Shown piece after piece: positions 41,621-50,518 of a stretch of 64,000 nucleotides of DNA (positions are counted from its first letter, which is position 1; each line of letters starts with the position of its first letter). This stretch comes from Iodobacter sp025352645 (lineage in GTDB: Bacteria > Pseudomonadota > Gammaproteobacteria > Burkholderiales > Chitinibacteraceae). The stretch is from contig NZ_JAWQUO010000014.1 in the NCBI RefSeq assembly GCF_033446605.1, positions 1-64,000 of the forward strand. Reading direction: 5' to 3'. Made by a program: the position numbers and the translations under genes. The notes beneath the pieces were generated by a model. That model did no database searches. It was not told the DNA's origin and worked only from the letters and a program-made list of their open reading frames with translations.

Positions 41621-43066
41621 ATGATGCAAATAGATACGCTTTATCAGCAGTTGGCCAATGATTTTGCACAGGCAATCAGCCACGGCTCTTTGCCGCCCGG
41701 CTCTCGATTGCCATCGGTGCGTAAAACGGCACAAAGCCGCAGTTTGTCTTTGAATACGGTACTCACCGCCTATCGAATGCTGGAAGACCGTGGCCTAGTG
41801 GTGGCTAGGCCACAATCTGGCTATTACGTGCGCAGCCATTTGCCTATGCTACCAACGGGCAAAGTAGGCGCAGCGCCTAGCTCGGCTCAAGGCCCCGCCG
41901 GTGAGGTGCTGGATTTGATCGGTGCGGCTTTATTGGCCCAGCAAACACCGGGCTATATCAATCTGGCCTTAGCCTGCCCCAAGGGCGGCGATTTTTACCC
42001 CAGCAATAAGCTAGCGCGAATCATGGGGCAGGTGCTTAGGCAGAATCCGGGCATGGTCAGTAGCTATGCTTTGCCGCCAGGATCAGAGCGATTACGTACC
42101 CAAATTGCCCGCCGCAGTGTAGAGCTGGGGATGTCTTTGCAGGCTGAAAACATCGTGCTGACTCATGGTTGTATGGAGGCTTTGCAATTATCGCTACGTG
42201 CTATCTGTGTGCATGGCGATGCCGTGGGGATTGAATCGCCTACCTATTTTAATTTGTTGCCACTGTTCAGCAGCTTAGGTTTAAAGGCGGTTGAAATACC
42301 GACTGATCCGCAAACGGGCATGTCACTCGATGCGCTTGAGCAATTGTTGGTTGATGGCCAGTTGCAGGCCATTGTGGCTATGCCCAATGTGCATAACCCT
42401 TTGGGCTGCAGCATGCCGCTGGAAAACAAGCGGCGGCTGGCTGGCCTGTTAAAGCGTTATCAAGTCCCCTTGATCGAAGACGCGCTTTACGCCGAATTAC
42501 AATTTGCTGAAGCCTTTGCCCCAGCGGTAAAAGCGTTTGATGAAGAAGGTTGGGTGTTAATTTGCGCCAGTTACACCAAGACGCTGGCCCCTGATTTTAG
42601 AATTGGCTGGGTAGAGGGCGGGCGTTTTACCGAGCAGATTCGTAAGCTTAAATTCTCTTATTCCGTAGCCGAATCTATGGTGCTGAGCGAAACGCTGGGC
42701 TTGTTTTTAGAATCGGGCGGTTACGATCATCATCTGCGCCAGCTCAAGCGCCGCTACGCCATTCAGGTGGATAAAGTACGCGCATTGATCGCCGAGCATT
42801 TTCCGCAGGGCACCAGCGCCACCCAGCCTGCTGGTGGGTTTTTATTCTGGGTGGAGCTGCCAGCCAGCTGCGATAGCGTTAAATTATTTCACCGCGCCAT
42901 TGCAGAGAAAATCAGCATCTCGCCCGGCCCGCTGTATTCCCCCAGCGGCCGCCATACCTCGGCGCTACGCTTATCCTGTTGCCAGCCATTAGATGAAAGC
43001 TATATCCAAGCTTTAGTCCGGCTGGGCGAGATGGCGCAGGACATTATGGATGAGGCGCTTTGTTGA
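41621..43066 (+). CDS. MocR-type PLP-dependent transcription regulator
   Basis: A 481-residue GntR-family regulator of the MocR/PdxR type. N-terminal GntR winged helix (~8-75: LANDFAQAISHGSLPPGSRLPSVRKTAQ), linker, then a type I aminotransferase domain (~125-475). The PLP-binding Lys is K320 in SYTKTLAPDFRIGW. It senses a PLP-linked ligand and usually controls neighbouring transport or PLP-pathway genes. It has two ATG codons in a row at the start; either may serve. It is intact, unlike the 5' copy at 36231. The probable target is the LysE gene now 5.8 kb away. Confidence 0.92.
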   Translation: MMQIDTLYQQLANDFAQAISHGSLPPGSRLPSVRKTAQSRSLSLNTVLTAYRMLEDRGLVVARPQSGYYVRSHLPMLPTGKVGAAPSSAQGPAGEVLDLIGAALLAQQTPGYINLALACPKGGDFYPSNKLARIMGQVLRQNPGMVSSYALPPGSERLRTQIARRSVELGMSLQAENIVLTHGCMEALQLSLRAICVHGDAVGIESPTYFNLLPLFSSLGLKAVEIPTDPQTGMSLDALEQLLVDGQLQAIVAMPNVHNPLGCSMPLENKRRLAGLLKRYQVPLIEDALYAELQFAEAFAPAVKAFDEEGWVLICASYTKTLAPDFRIGWVEGGRFTEQIRKLKFSYSVAESMVLSETLGLFLESGGYDHHLRQLKRRYAIQVDKVRALIAEHFPQGTSATQPAGGFLFWVELPASCDSVKLFHRAIAEKISISPGPLYSPSGRHTSALRLSCCQPLDESYIQALVRLGEMAQDIMDEALC

Positions 43067-43172
43067 GCTCCTTAAGGGGGATCTTTGCAAAGGGGCTAAT
43101 ATTTAATTGCTGGCAGTCAATTGAGTTACATCCTTGTATGGAGAATGGCTCTTTTATATAAAACGCAACGCT

Positions 43173-43586
43173 TTATTTGGCCCAGCATTTGCTTGGGGTT
43201 TGAATGGTGTTGGCGTTATTGAGCATTAGCTCAATCACTTTGCATTCACTATCTTTTGTTTGTGCTCCCTGTGCTGTTGCCTGTGCAACAAAACCATTGC
43301 TGCCAATACTAGGAAGAAGGGTGATGCGGTAGTAGCCGTTTTCGCTTAAATAACCGCTATCCGCGCCTAGCCCCAGCTGGCTAATCGTTCCATAAGATGT
43401 GTTATTCGCACGATATTTTTCCTGTGTTTGCAGCAGCTTGCTTAGGCTGACATAGGCATCCGTGCGATGAGATCTCAGAATAAAGCTGCTGTATGAGGGG
43501 AAAGCAATGGCAGCCAGAATGCCAATAATCGCGACCACAACCATGAGTTCGATCAGGGTAAAAGCATGTTGTTTATAGCGGTGCAT
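43173..43586 (-). CDS. Type IV pilin-like protein (PilE type)
   Basis: A 137-residue pilin. A short basic leader (MHRYKQHA) precedes the hydrophobic N-terminal helix FTLIELMVVVAIIGILAAIA, with Glu at mature position 5 (E13). The residue before the cleavage site is Ala8, not the usual Gly. The C-terminal globular part has one Cys pair (SECKV and SKCWAK) forming the D-region loop. Length and layout fit minor pilins or a short PilE. It is isolated from other pilus genes, so it might be a minor pilin or a single-gene paralogue. Confidence 0.85.
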   Translation of the reverse strand: MHRYKQHAFTLIELMVVVAIIGILAAIAFPSYSSFILRSHRTDAYVSLSKLLQTQEKYRANNTSYGTISQLGLGADSGYLSENGYYRITLLPSIGSNGFVAQATAQGAQTKDSECKVIELMLNNANTIQTPSKCWAK

Positions 43587-43722
43587 GATGCGTCTTCTTA
43601 TAAATAATCAACGATTAACAAGCTTTGTGTGCTTATTTATAAGTGATGGATAATGTTGTTTATACCTTTTTATGCCAAATGCGGCATTGCTGCCGCATTT
43701 GGATATTCACACGATCTGCCAA

Positions 43723-45627
43723 TTAATTAACGCTGTATTCCTTAATATCTTTAGGCAGTTTAAATAGCCATAAACGAGAAGGGGCTTGCGTTGGATCGCC
43801 TCGGCTAATATTGAATTTCACCGTATCGGCGGCGGCCGCTACGCCGTCAATTTTGCAGCCACTTAATTTGCCATCGCTAATCACGCAATCGGTGGCGGTT
43901 TTGCCCTTACCGTCTTGCAGGCTGGCTTTGATATCAAAGTCATTGTCATTCACGATGGCGATGGTTTTGCCATCGATCATGGTTAAGCCCTCTGATTTCT
44001 CGGCCAGATAGCCAAAGCTCGCCACATCGTAATCAAATAGCTTGCTGCGTTTTACCATTTGCACGGCGGCTAAATCACTGGCGGAGCCAAATTCTAGTTC
44101 GCGTTTATCAGCCAATAATTTGCTGCTTAGATCGGTGGCGCTGCTGATATCGATCAGATAAATACTGCGATGCATCAGGCCGTCTTTTTGGATGCCTTGC
44201 TCAATCAGCAGAAAGCGCGTGTCAGATATCGCCAGCAGATCGCCAATTTTTAGCTCCTTGCTTTTGCTGTAATTGGCGTCAATCGGGTAGGCAAACATGC
44301 GGGTGGCTTTGCTAACCGGATCGTATTCGGTGATACGGGTAAACAGCGCCTTGCTTGATTTATTATTTTTGCTGTCGGTGATTTCCAAATTGCTTTGGAT
44401 CGCGCCGTAGATTTTGCCGTTTGGCGTAATGGCAATGCCTTCAAAGCCACGGTTAGGTTGGCGATTGGCGAGTACGGCAGGTAGGCCACCTGCACCGGGG
44501 TAAAGTTTTTCTAAAATCTTGCCGGTTTTTGGATCGATGCGGATCAGGAAGGGGCCGTATTCATCGCAAATCCATAAATCACCATTTTTATCGACCACGA
44601 TGCCTTCAGGGTCGATGCCGTTTTTATCGGTGGCGAGCGTTTGCAGGGTATCGGATAGAGGCACTTCTTTGCTGGAGCCGATTTCATTGGCAGCCGTTGG
44701 GCGGCCCGTGGTTTTGCTGCCGTCAGCATTTAAAATATCAGTGACTGAAATAAGGCTGGCTACGCCGTCTTTTAAGCGCATTACGCCAAACTTAGGTGTG
44801 AAATCGGGGGCGGGGAATACTTTGGTGGTGGTTCCATCGGCCAGAGTTGGCGAATCGGCATTTGGCCCGCGATCGCTCAATACATAAAATTCAATTGCGC
44901 CGTCGCTGGTTTTGCCTTTAAAGGCTAAAGCCGAGCCCAAGCTAAATGGAAAACCATTTGGGAAAGTGGCTTTCAGGCCCGCTAATGTGCCCGGATAGGC
45001 CACATTAAATTTGGGATCGACCACAATTTGATGTTTGGTCAGGCTGATATCGCCAATCTTGCTGGTATTGTCTTTGCCAAACTGGCTGGCGAGGGTGGAT
45101 TCAAAGTGCTCGCTGGCTAAATTACGATCACGCACCTTTAGGCCGAGTTTAGCAAGCTCTGTGCCAAAGTCATTGCCACTTGCGGCTAATTTGATGCTGG
45201 ATTCTGTTAATGATTTTAATAAATCACGCTGGGTGGCTTCAAGCTTAATGCCATTGCTTGGGTCGCCATCACTATCTAGTGTTTGCAGTAATTGGGCAAT
45301 ATTTAGTGCTTTATCATTAAAGCCGCTGCTTAAATCTGCAGGGGATAATTTAGCCGTAGCAATGGCTTTGCCTAAGACAACGCCACCAATTTTAAAGGTG
45401 ATTTCATCACCCACTTGATATAAATAAAAGCCATCGGCTTTAGTGTATTGCGCGCTTGGATTACTGGTGGTGCTGTATTCTAGGCCTTCTACTGCTGAAT
45501 CTTGAAATACGCCGCTGATAATAAATGGCTTATTATTTGTGCTGGTGGTGGTATCGGTGCTGTCGCTATTGCAAGCGGCTAATAGTGAACTAAGCGCAAT
45601 ACTGAGCGCAATTGTGCGGCGTTTCAT
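43723..45627 (-). CDS. Phytase-like esterase domain lipoprotein
   Basis: A 634-residue lipoprotein: signal with lipobox LLAAC (SLLAACNSDS, Cys at 19). Residues ~205-600 carry the esterase-like activity of phytase family fold (PF13449 type), with DPEGIVVDKNGDLWICDEYGPF, NRGFEGIAITPNG and SEGLTMIDGKTIAIVNDNDF, a propeller with metal-binding Asp/Glu. The N-terminal ~190 residues are a separate domain. It is expected on the outer membrane or surface; enzymes of this group can release phosphate, but the substrate is uncertain. A shortened decayed copy is at 41246-41530. Confidence 0.8.
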   Translation of the reverse strand: MKRRTIALSIALSSLLAACNSDSTDTTTSTNNKPFIISGVFQDSAVEGLEYSTTSNPSAQYTKADGFYLYQVGDEITFKIGGVVLGKAIATAKLSPADLSSGFNDKALNIAQLLQTLDSDGDPSNGIKLEATQRDLLKSLTESSIKLAASGNDFGTELAKLGLKVRDRNLASEHFESTLASQFGKDNTSKIGDISLTKHQIVVDPKFNVAYPGTLAGLKATFPNGFPFSLGSALAFKGKTSDGAIEFYVLSDRGPNADSPTLADGTTTKVFPAPDFTPKFGVMRLKDGVASLISVTDILNADGSKTTGRPTAANEIGSSKEVPLSDTLQTLATDKNGIDPEGIVVDKNGDLWICDEYGPFLIRIDPKTGKILEKLYPGAGGLPAVLANRQPNRGFEGIAITPNGKIYGAIQSNLEITDSKNNKSSKALFTRITEYDPVSKATRMFAYPIDANYSKSKELKIGDLLAISDTRFLLIEQGIQKDGLMHRSIYLIDISSATDLSSKLLADKRELEFGSASDLAAVQMVKRSKLFDYDVASFGYLAEKSEGLTMIDGKTIAIVNDNDFDIKASLQDGKGKTATDCVISDGKLSGCKIDGVAAAADTVKFNISRGDPTQAPSRLWLFKLPKDIKEYSVN

Positions 45628-45777
45628 TGGAATAACCCTGTTATTAAAATTAAATGAATAGTGCCATTTAAATATGACAAAGGGGTTAAGGTTGTAGTTT
45701 AAGCTAATATATTGATTAAATTAGTTTTATCTTTTTCAGGGGGGGGAATTAATCGATCCTATCAACTTAAGCCTGCG

Positions 45778-45847
45778 TTTTTAGTAGGGCGGGTGAAACC
45801 CGCGAGCGGCACTGAAAAACACATGGGTTTCACCCGCTCTACTAAAA
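45778..45847. repeat. Palindromic repeat (GGCGGGTGAAACC)
   Basis: Arms tttagtagggcgggtgaaaccc (45778-45801) and gggtttcacccgctctactaaaa (45825-45847), one mismatch, loop of ~23 bases. It fills much of the gap between the phytase-like gene and actP; the gap has no gene. Confidence 0.75.
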
Positions 45848-45881
45848 TCTATAATAAATTTAATTATTAAACTGGCATAAC

Positions 45882-45910
45882 AAAAAACGCCATGCATTGC
45901 GCATGGCGTT
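45882..45910 (-). terminator. Rho-independent terminator of yjcH-actP
   Basis: On the minus strand: aacgccatgc-loop-gcatggcgtt followed by a T run, about 22 bases after the actP stop. Confidence 0.88.
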
Positions 45911-45931
45911 GTGTTTTTTAATTAAAAATTC

Positions 45932-47740
45932 TTAATGTTTTGATGCACCTTCTGCACCTACCCCTGTCATAGAGCGGATAAATTGCGGCAGGAATGCAGC
46001 GCGTTCAGAATCAGCTTGGGCGCTCTTATCGGTGATAGAGAAGATCCATGTCATTAGGAAAGCCAATGTCATCGAGAAGATCGCTGGATTTTTATAAGGG
46101 AATAGCTCGCTGCCCTTAGCGTGGCCCAAAGTATCTACCCAAACGGCTGGGCCGAGGATAATTAGCACAACAGCGCAGATTAGCCCAGAGTAGCCGCCAA
46201 TTACGGCTCCGCGCGTGGTTAAGCCTTTCCAGAACATGGATAGGAATAGCACTGGGAAGTTAGCCGATGCCGCAATCGAGAACGCTAAGCCCACCATAAA
46301 GGCGATATTTTGTTTCTCGAACAGAATACCCAGCAAGATAGCTACCACGCCTAAGGCCACGGTTGCATATTTAGACACGCGGATTTCTGTTGCTTCATCT
46401 GCACGTCCTTTACGCCAAACACTGGCGTATAAATCGTGTGAAACAGCAGAGGCACCAGAAAGAGTCAGGCCAGAAACCACGGCCAGAATAGTGGCAAAGG
46501 CCACCGCCGAGATAAAGCCTAAGAATAAGTCGCCACCCACTGCGTGCGAAAGGTGGATCGCCGCCATATTAGAGCCACCTAGCAACTTGCCTGCGGCGTC
46601 TTTATACGATGGATCAGTGGAAACCAGCATGATCGCGCCAAAGCCGATAATGAAGGTAAGGATGTAGAAGTAACCAATAAAACCAGTAGCCACAAACACA
46701 GATTTACGCGCCGCTTGAGCGTCTTTTACCGTAAAGAAGCGCATCAAAATATGCGGTAAACCTGCCGTACCAAACATCAGTGCTAAGCCCAGCGATATCG
46801 CATCGATAGGATTAGAAACCAAGCCACCTGGTGCCATGATGTTTTTAGCTGCTTTAACGGCGGCTTTGCCTGCATCAGATGCTTTTTCTACTAGCGTAGC
46901 GGCATCAGGTGAGTGGTTGGCCACGGCTTGCGCAGCAACGTCGGAGGCCGCAGAGGCTTTGATTGCTAGCAGCTGTGCACCCGCTTCTTTTACATGTACG
47001 GCTTGGGCAAACATGCCTTCCACGCTAAAGTTCACATGTTTTAGCACCATAAAGGCCATAAAGCTTGCGCCAGAGAGTAGTAGCACCGCTTTAATAATTT
47101 GTACCCATGTTGTAGCCAACATGCCACCAAAAATTACGTAAATCACCATCAGTACGCCAACCATTACTACAGCGGTGCTGTAATTCAGGCCAAATAGCAG
47201 CTGAATGAGCTTACCTGCACCTACCATTTGGGCAATCAGATACAAAGCCACCACGACTAAAGTGCCGGTTGCGGCAAAGGTGCGCACTGGGCCTTGCTGT
47301 AGGCGATAAGACGCTACATCCGCAAAAGTGTATTTACCAAGGTTACGTAGGCGCTCGGCTACCAAAAAGGTAATCACTGGCCAGCCTACCAAAAAGCCGA
47401 GGGAGTAGATCAGCCCGTCGTAACCGGTATCAAATACCAGTGCGGAAATCCCAAGGAAGGACGCAGCCGACATATAGTCGCCCGCAATGGCTAAGCCATT
47501 TTGAAAGCCGGTGATGCCACCACCAGCTGAGTAGAAATCTTTAGCCGAGCGTGTTTTACGCGCCGCCCAGTAAGTCACGCCAAGGGTAAAGGCCACAAAT
47601 AGAAAAAACATAATAATGGCGTGCCAATTGATGGGCTGCTTAGTTACAGGGCCATCAATGCTGCCAGAGGCCCAAAGCGGTAGGCTGCTTAGGGCGAGAA
47701 GGGCCGCAAGGCCTAATTGTTTTTTGAACTGACTGATCAT
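45932..47740 (-). CDS. actP: Cation/acetate symporter ActP
   Basis: A 602-residue sodium:solute symporter with a signal-like N-terminus (LAALLALSSLPLWAS) and ~13 membrane segments. Family segments: AGGGITGFQNGLAIAGDYMSAASFLG, GGMLATTWVQIIKA, LSGASAVSHDLYA. It takes up acetate and related acids with a cation. Compared with E. coli ActP (549) it has an extra ~50 residues, mainly Ala-rich, near 245-295 (KASAASDVAAQAVANH...), in a loop between membrane segments. It overlaps yjcH by four bases. It feeds Acs. Confidence 0.93.
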   Translation of the reverse strand: MISQFKKQLGLAALLALSSLPLWASGSIDGPVTKQPINWHAIIMFFLFVAFTLGVTYWAARKTRSAKDFYSAGGGITGFQNGLAIAGDYMSAASFLGISALVFDTGYDGLIYSLGFLVGWPVITFLVAERLRNLGKYTFADVASYRLQQGPVRTFAATGTLVVVALYLIAQMVGAGKLIQLLFGLNYSTAVVMVGVLMVIYVIFGGMLATTWVQIIKAVLLLSGASFMAFMVLKHVNFSVEGMFAQAVHVKEAGAQLLAIKASAASDVAAQAVANHSPDAATLVEKASDAGKAAVKAAKNIMAPGGLVSNPIDAISLGLALMFGTAGLPHILMRFFTVKDAQAARKSVFVATGFIGYFYILTFIIGFGAIMLVSTDPSYKDAAGKLLGGSNMAAIHLSHAVGGDLFLGFISAVAFATILAVVSGLTLSGASAVSHDLYASVWRKGRADEATEIRVSKYATVALGVVAILLGILFEKQNIAFMVGLAFSIAASANFPVLFLSMFWKGLTTRGAVIGGYSGLICAVVLIILGPAVWVDTLGHAKGSELFPYKNPAIFSMTLAFLMTWIFSITDKSAQADSERAAFLPQFIRSMTGVGAEGASKH

Positions 47741-48045
47741 TGCTTGGCTTCCTCAATGATTTCACGGGTTAACTGATCAAATTCAGTGGCGCGCGAAACA
47801 TAAATACCGGTGAGCACAAAGGCGGATAAAATCACCAAGATACCAATAGGAATGCCAATGGTGGTGATACTGCCAGCTGAAAGCGGGATCCCTAATGTTT
47901 TGGGAGAAAAGGCGATAACCAGAATAAAACCGTAGTAAATCACCAGCATGACTGATGATAAAAGCCAAGAGAGGCTGGTTTTCTTCTGGACCAATTCAGC
48001 AAACTTTGGGTTTTGCTGAATCCGGTCGATGATAGGATCATTCAT
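47737..48045 (-). CDS. yjcH: DUF485 membrane protein YjcH
   Basis: A 102-residue inner-membrane protein with two membrane segments (~28-50 and ~60-85). It has the DUF485 pattern: an N-terminal helix IDRIQQNPKFAELVQKKTSLSW, membrane hairpin, and a charged C-terminus (EFDQLTREIIEEAKQ). Family members are always encoded just before actP and probably assist or stabilise it. Overlap with actP (ATGA) supports translation coupling. Confidence 0.92.
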   Translation of the reverse strand: MNDPIIDRIQQNPKFAELVQKKTSLSWLLSSVMLVIYYGFILVIAFSPKTLGIPLSAGSITTIGIPIGILVILSAFVLTGIYVSRATEFDQLTREIIEEAKQ

Positions 48046-48283
48046 TTAGACATCCTCCTAAAACAAGGTGAGATCCCCTAGGCTTGCCAGCAGGGGATAG
48101 GCAACACTTACTCTATTCGAGAGGGGGTGGGTATGCTAATTGCAATTTTTGATGCACAAAATCAGCAAAGCTGATGTTGCAATGCACAGAACGCATGGGC
48201 GGCTATATTTTAAATGCACATACTCTCTAGCTTATTCCTGAGAATAAACTGACAGGATTAGGGTTTTTGAGCATACTTTCCGC

Positions 48284-49171
48284 ATGGAAATCTATCAAAT
48301 ACGCACCCTAGTGGCCGTTGCACAGCAGGGGCACCTCACCCAAGCCGCAGAGCTGCTGCATTTATCGCAGCCAGCCGTCACTGCGCAAATTAAAGCCTTG
48401 GAAGAAGAATTTGGCTTGCCGCTATTTGAGCGTTTCCCCGGCGGTGTGCAGCTGACCGAGGCAGGGAAATTGCTGCTGCCCGATGCAGAAAATATTTTGG
48501 CCTTGGCAAGAGCGATGCAAAATCGTGCTAAAGGGCTAGCAGGAGAGCCCCGAGGTAAGGTCAAGATTGGCACTATTGGCGTGCCTGCAAGGCTGCGTTT
48601 AGGCTCTTGGTTGGCTCATTTACGCGAGAAATATCCGCTGATTTCGGCACAAACCACCCATGGTATTTCGGTGAGTGTGCTGAACGATGTGCGGAAAAAA
48701 ATCCTCGATGGTGGTTTTTATCTGGGGCGTAATCCCTATCAAAATGTGACCACTTTGCAACTCACCGAGATTGGTTTTTGTGTTGCACTGCCACCAGCCT
48801 TAGCAGGTGAGCTGGCCAATGCCGATTGGAAAACACTTGGTAAAACCGCTTGGCTTGGCTTGTCGCAATTTACTAGTCTTGCTGAAATTACTTTAGAGCT
48901 ATGGCGCAGCCAAAATATTGCTCCTAAAGTGGTTGGTGAGTTTGATGAAGAAGCTACTTTGGTTGAGTTGGTTAAAGCAGGAATGGGGGTGGCTATTCTG
49001 GCAGAGCGCACGGCAAAGCGTTTTGCAGCGGACGGCTCAATTGCATTATGGCGGGGTGGGGAGATTGCAGTGCGAGTACCGCTACAGTTTATTTATTCGG
49101 CAGATAGGGAGCATGATCCTTTGATTGGCATGCTGCGTAGCTCGCTGAAAACGGAATGGGATCTGGCCTGA
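48284..49171 (+). CDS. LysR family transcription regulator
   Basis: A 295-residue LysR protein: winged HTH at 3-62 (TLVAVAQQGHLTQAAELLHLSQPAVTAQIKALE) and a periplasmic-binding-fold effector domain (~90-290, GKVKIGTIGVPARLRLG). It is divergent from yjcH-actP, with 238 bases between, so it may regulate the acetate symporter operon. The ligand cannot be read from sequence. Confidence 0.9.
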   Translation: MEIYQIRTLVAVAQQGHLTQAAELLHLSQPAVTAQIKALEEEFGLPLFERFPGGVQLTEAGKLLLPDAENILALARAMQNRAKGLAGEPRGKVKIGTIGVPARLRLGSWLAHLREKYPLISAQTTHGISVSVLNDVRKKILDGGFYLGRNPYQNVTTLQLTEIGFCVALPPALAGELANADWKTLGKTAWLGLSQFTSLAEITLELWRSQNIAPKVVGEFDEEATLVELVKAGMGVAILAERTAKRFAADGSIALWRGGEIAVRVPLQFIYSADREHDPLIGMLRSSLKTEWDLA

Positions 49172-49296
49172 GAGGCTTGTCCATGAAAATTACTTGAAGG
49201 TGCTTCGTGCAGCTGTGATTTAAATATCAGCAGTGACTGCATGGCATATTGTTTCGTGGTTTTTTTAGTGGACTGCTCAATGTCTTTTAGCTGGCA

Positions 49297-49323
49297 AATA
49301 AAAAAGCCAGACGATGTCTGGCT
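49297..49323 (-). terminator. Rho-independent terminator of rpmB-rpmG
   Basis: Minus strand stem AGCCAGAC-atc-GTCTGGCT followed by TTTTTAT. A second aacccc...gggtt hairpin at ~49393-49415 lies between it and the rpmG stop. The rest of the 49172-49445 gap shows nothing else. Confidence 0.82.
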
Positions 49324-49445
49324 TCAATAAAGCATGCTGGTTCGATAAAACCGATGCTTCTTATATCTTGCTACTGCTTTACTAGAAATACAAAAACCCC
49401 ACTGGGAGCAGGGTTCTAGTATGAAGGTACCGTGCAACAACTGAA

Positions 49446-49601
49446 TTACTTCAGCTTGGTTTCCTTGTAGATCACGTGTTTACGAACCACGGGATCGTAC
49501 TTCTTGATTTCTAACTTAGTAGGCATAGTGCGCTTGTTCTTGGTCGTTGTGTAAAAGTGACCAGTACCGGCGCTGGATTCCAGCTTAATTTTTTCACGCA
49601 T
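49446..49601 (-). CDS. rpmG: 50S ribosomal protein L33
   Basis: A 51-residue protein, MREKIKLESSAGTGHFYTTTK... ending KHVIYKETKLK, matching L33 in length and sequence. It is the C-free type (no CxxC zinc pairs). It is directly behind rpmB with a 17-base gap, the usual order in proteobacteria. Confidence 0.97.
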   Translation of the reverse strand: MREKIKLESSAGTGHFYTTTKNKRTMPTKLEIKKYDPVVRKHVIYKETKLK

Positions 49602-49618
49602 GATTTCTTACCTCAGCC

Positions 49619-49852
49619 TCAAACTTCGCCACGAGCGCGGAGATCCGCGAGGACGACTTCGATGCCTAGTTTATCGATAGTACGGAGTGCAGCGTTAGAT
49701 ACACGCAGACGAACAAAGCGGTTTTCGCTTTCTACCCAGAAACGACGGCTGTGTAGATTAGGAAGAAAACGACGCTTAGTTTTGTTATTGGCGTGGGAAA
49801 CATTGTTCCCTGTCACTGGGCGCTTGCCGGTGACTTCACATACTCGTGCCAT
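49619..49852 (-). CDS. rpmB: 50S ribosomal protein L28
   Basis: A 77-residue L28: MARVCEVTGKRPVTGNNVSHANNKTKRR, RRFWVESENRFVRLRVS, ends DLRARGEV. Length and sequence match the family (78 in E. coli). First gene of the rpmBG operon. Confidence 0.97.
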   Translation of the reverse strand: MARVCEVTGKRPVTGNNVSHANNKTKRRFLPNLHSRRFWVESENRFVRLRVSNAALRTIDKLGIEVVLADLRARGEV

Positions 49853-50518
49853 GGCGGGTAATTCCCTGACTTCTGAGAAAAACCGGATTTATAGCATAGA
49901 TCCACTATTTGTTTCAAGAGCTATGTCACTTTGCACTAAGTTGGGCAGAAAACTTTCTTGCTATTTTTCAAGGGTTTTGGCGGCTAAAACCAGTCTTTCT
50001 GCGGCTTTGGCTGGGCTAATGTTGTTATTTTTCTAGTAGGAAAAAATGATCTCAAAAAATACACTTTTTGTGGCATCGTCTTGGGTCATATTACTGAGTT
50101 CAAGATGGCACTTAGTTGTTTTTGAGCTGGCTAGGCTAAAATTTTGGGCTGATTTTTTGGCGCAAGCATCAGGTTTTTTTAAACTCACCGCGCTGCGGGC
50201 CGGGAAATTGCCTTTGTGTCGCTTGAAATTAATTTGCGTGGTTTTGCTTGGCGTACGCGGAGCAGAGGATTGCAATTGGAATAAAGGCCGCGTGTGGATA
50301 GCAAAGCGATAAGCCTGATTCAGGCTTGTACTGCGAGCCTTGGCTGTTTTTGCATACGAAGGCGTCTGTATTAGTATTATTGCGGATCAGCTTAAAGCGG
50401 CCGTTCAACGCTATAAAAACTTTACGTCTTTAACGTGCGGGGCCACTAAAGTAAACAGGCGAGCAGCAGGTGGCGATGCTTGGGCATCTGCCACCCGTAG
50501 TTTAAAGAGAATAGTGGT
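49853..50518. other. Long gap upstream of rpmB without a clear gene
   Basis: 665 bases. Two overlapping frames on opposite strands (50033-50275 minus, 50046-50312 plus) have no ribosome binding site and no protein-like composition. The region should contain the rpmB promoter, which I could not place with confidence. Confidence 0.5.

Noticed and set aside
49557..50036. 159-codon plus-strand frame
   Set aside because: Antisense of rpmB and part of rpmG, both certain.
50033..50312. Overlapping frames on both strands upstream of rpmB
   Set aside because: Mutually exclusive, no start signals, biased composition; more likely promoter and leader DNA.
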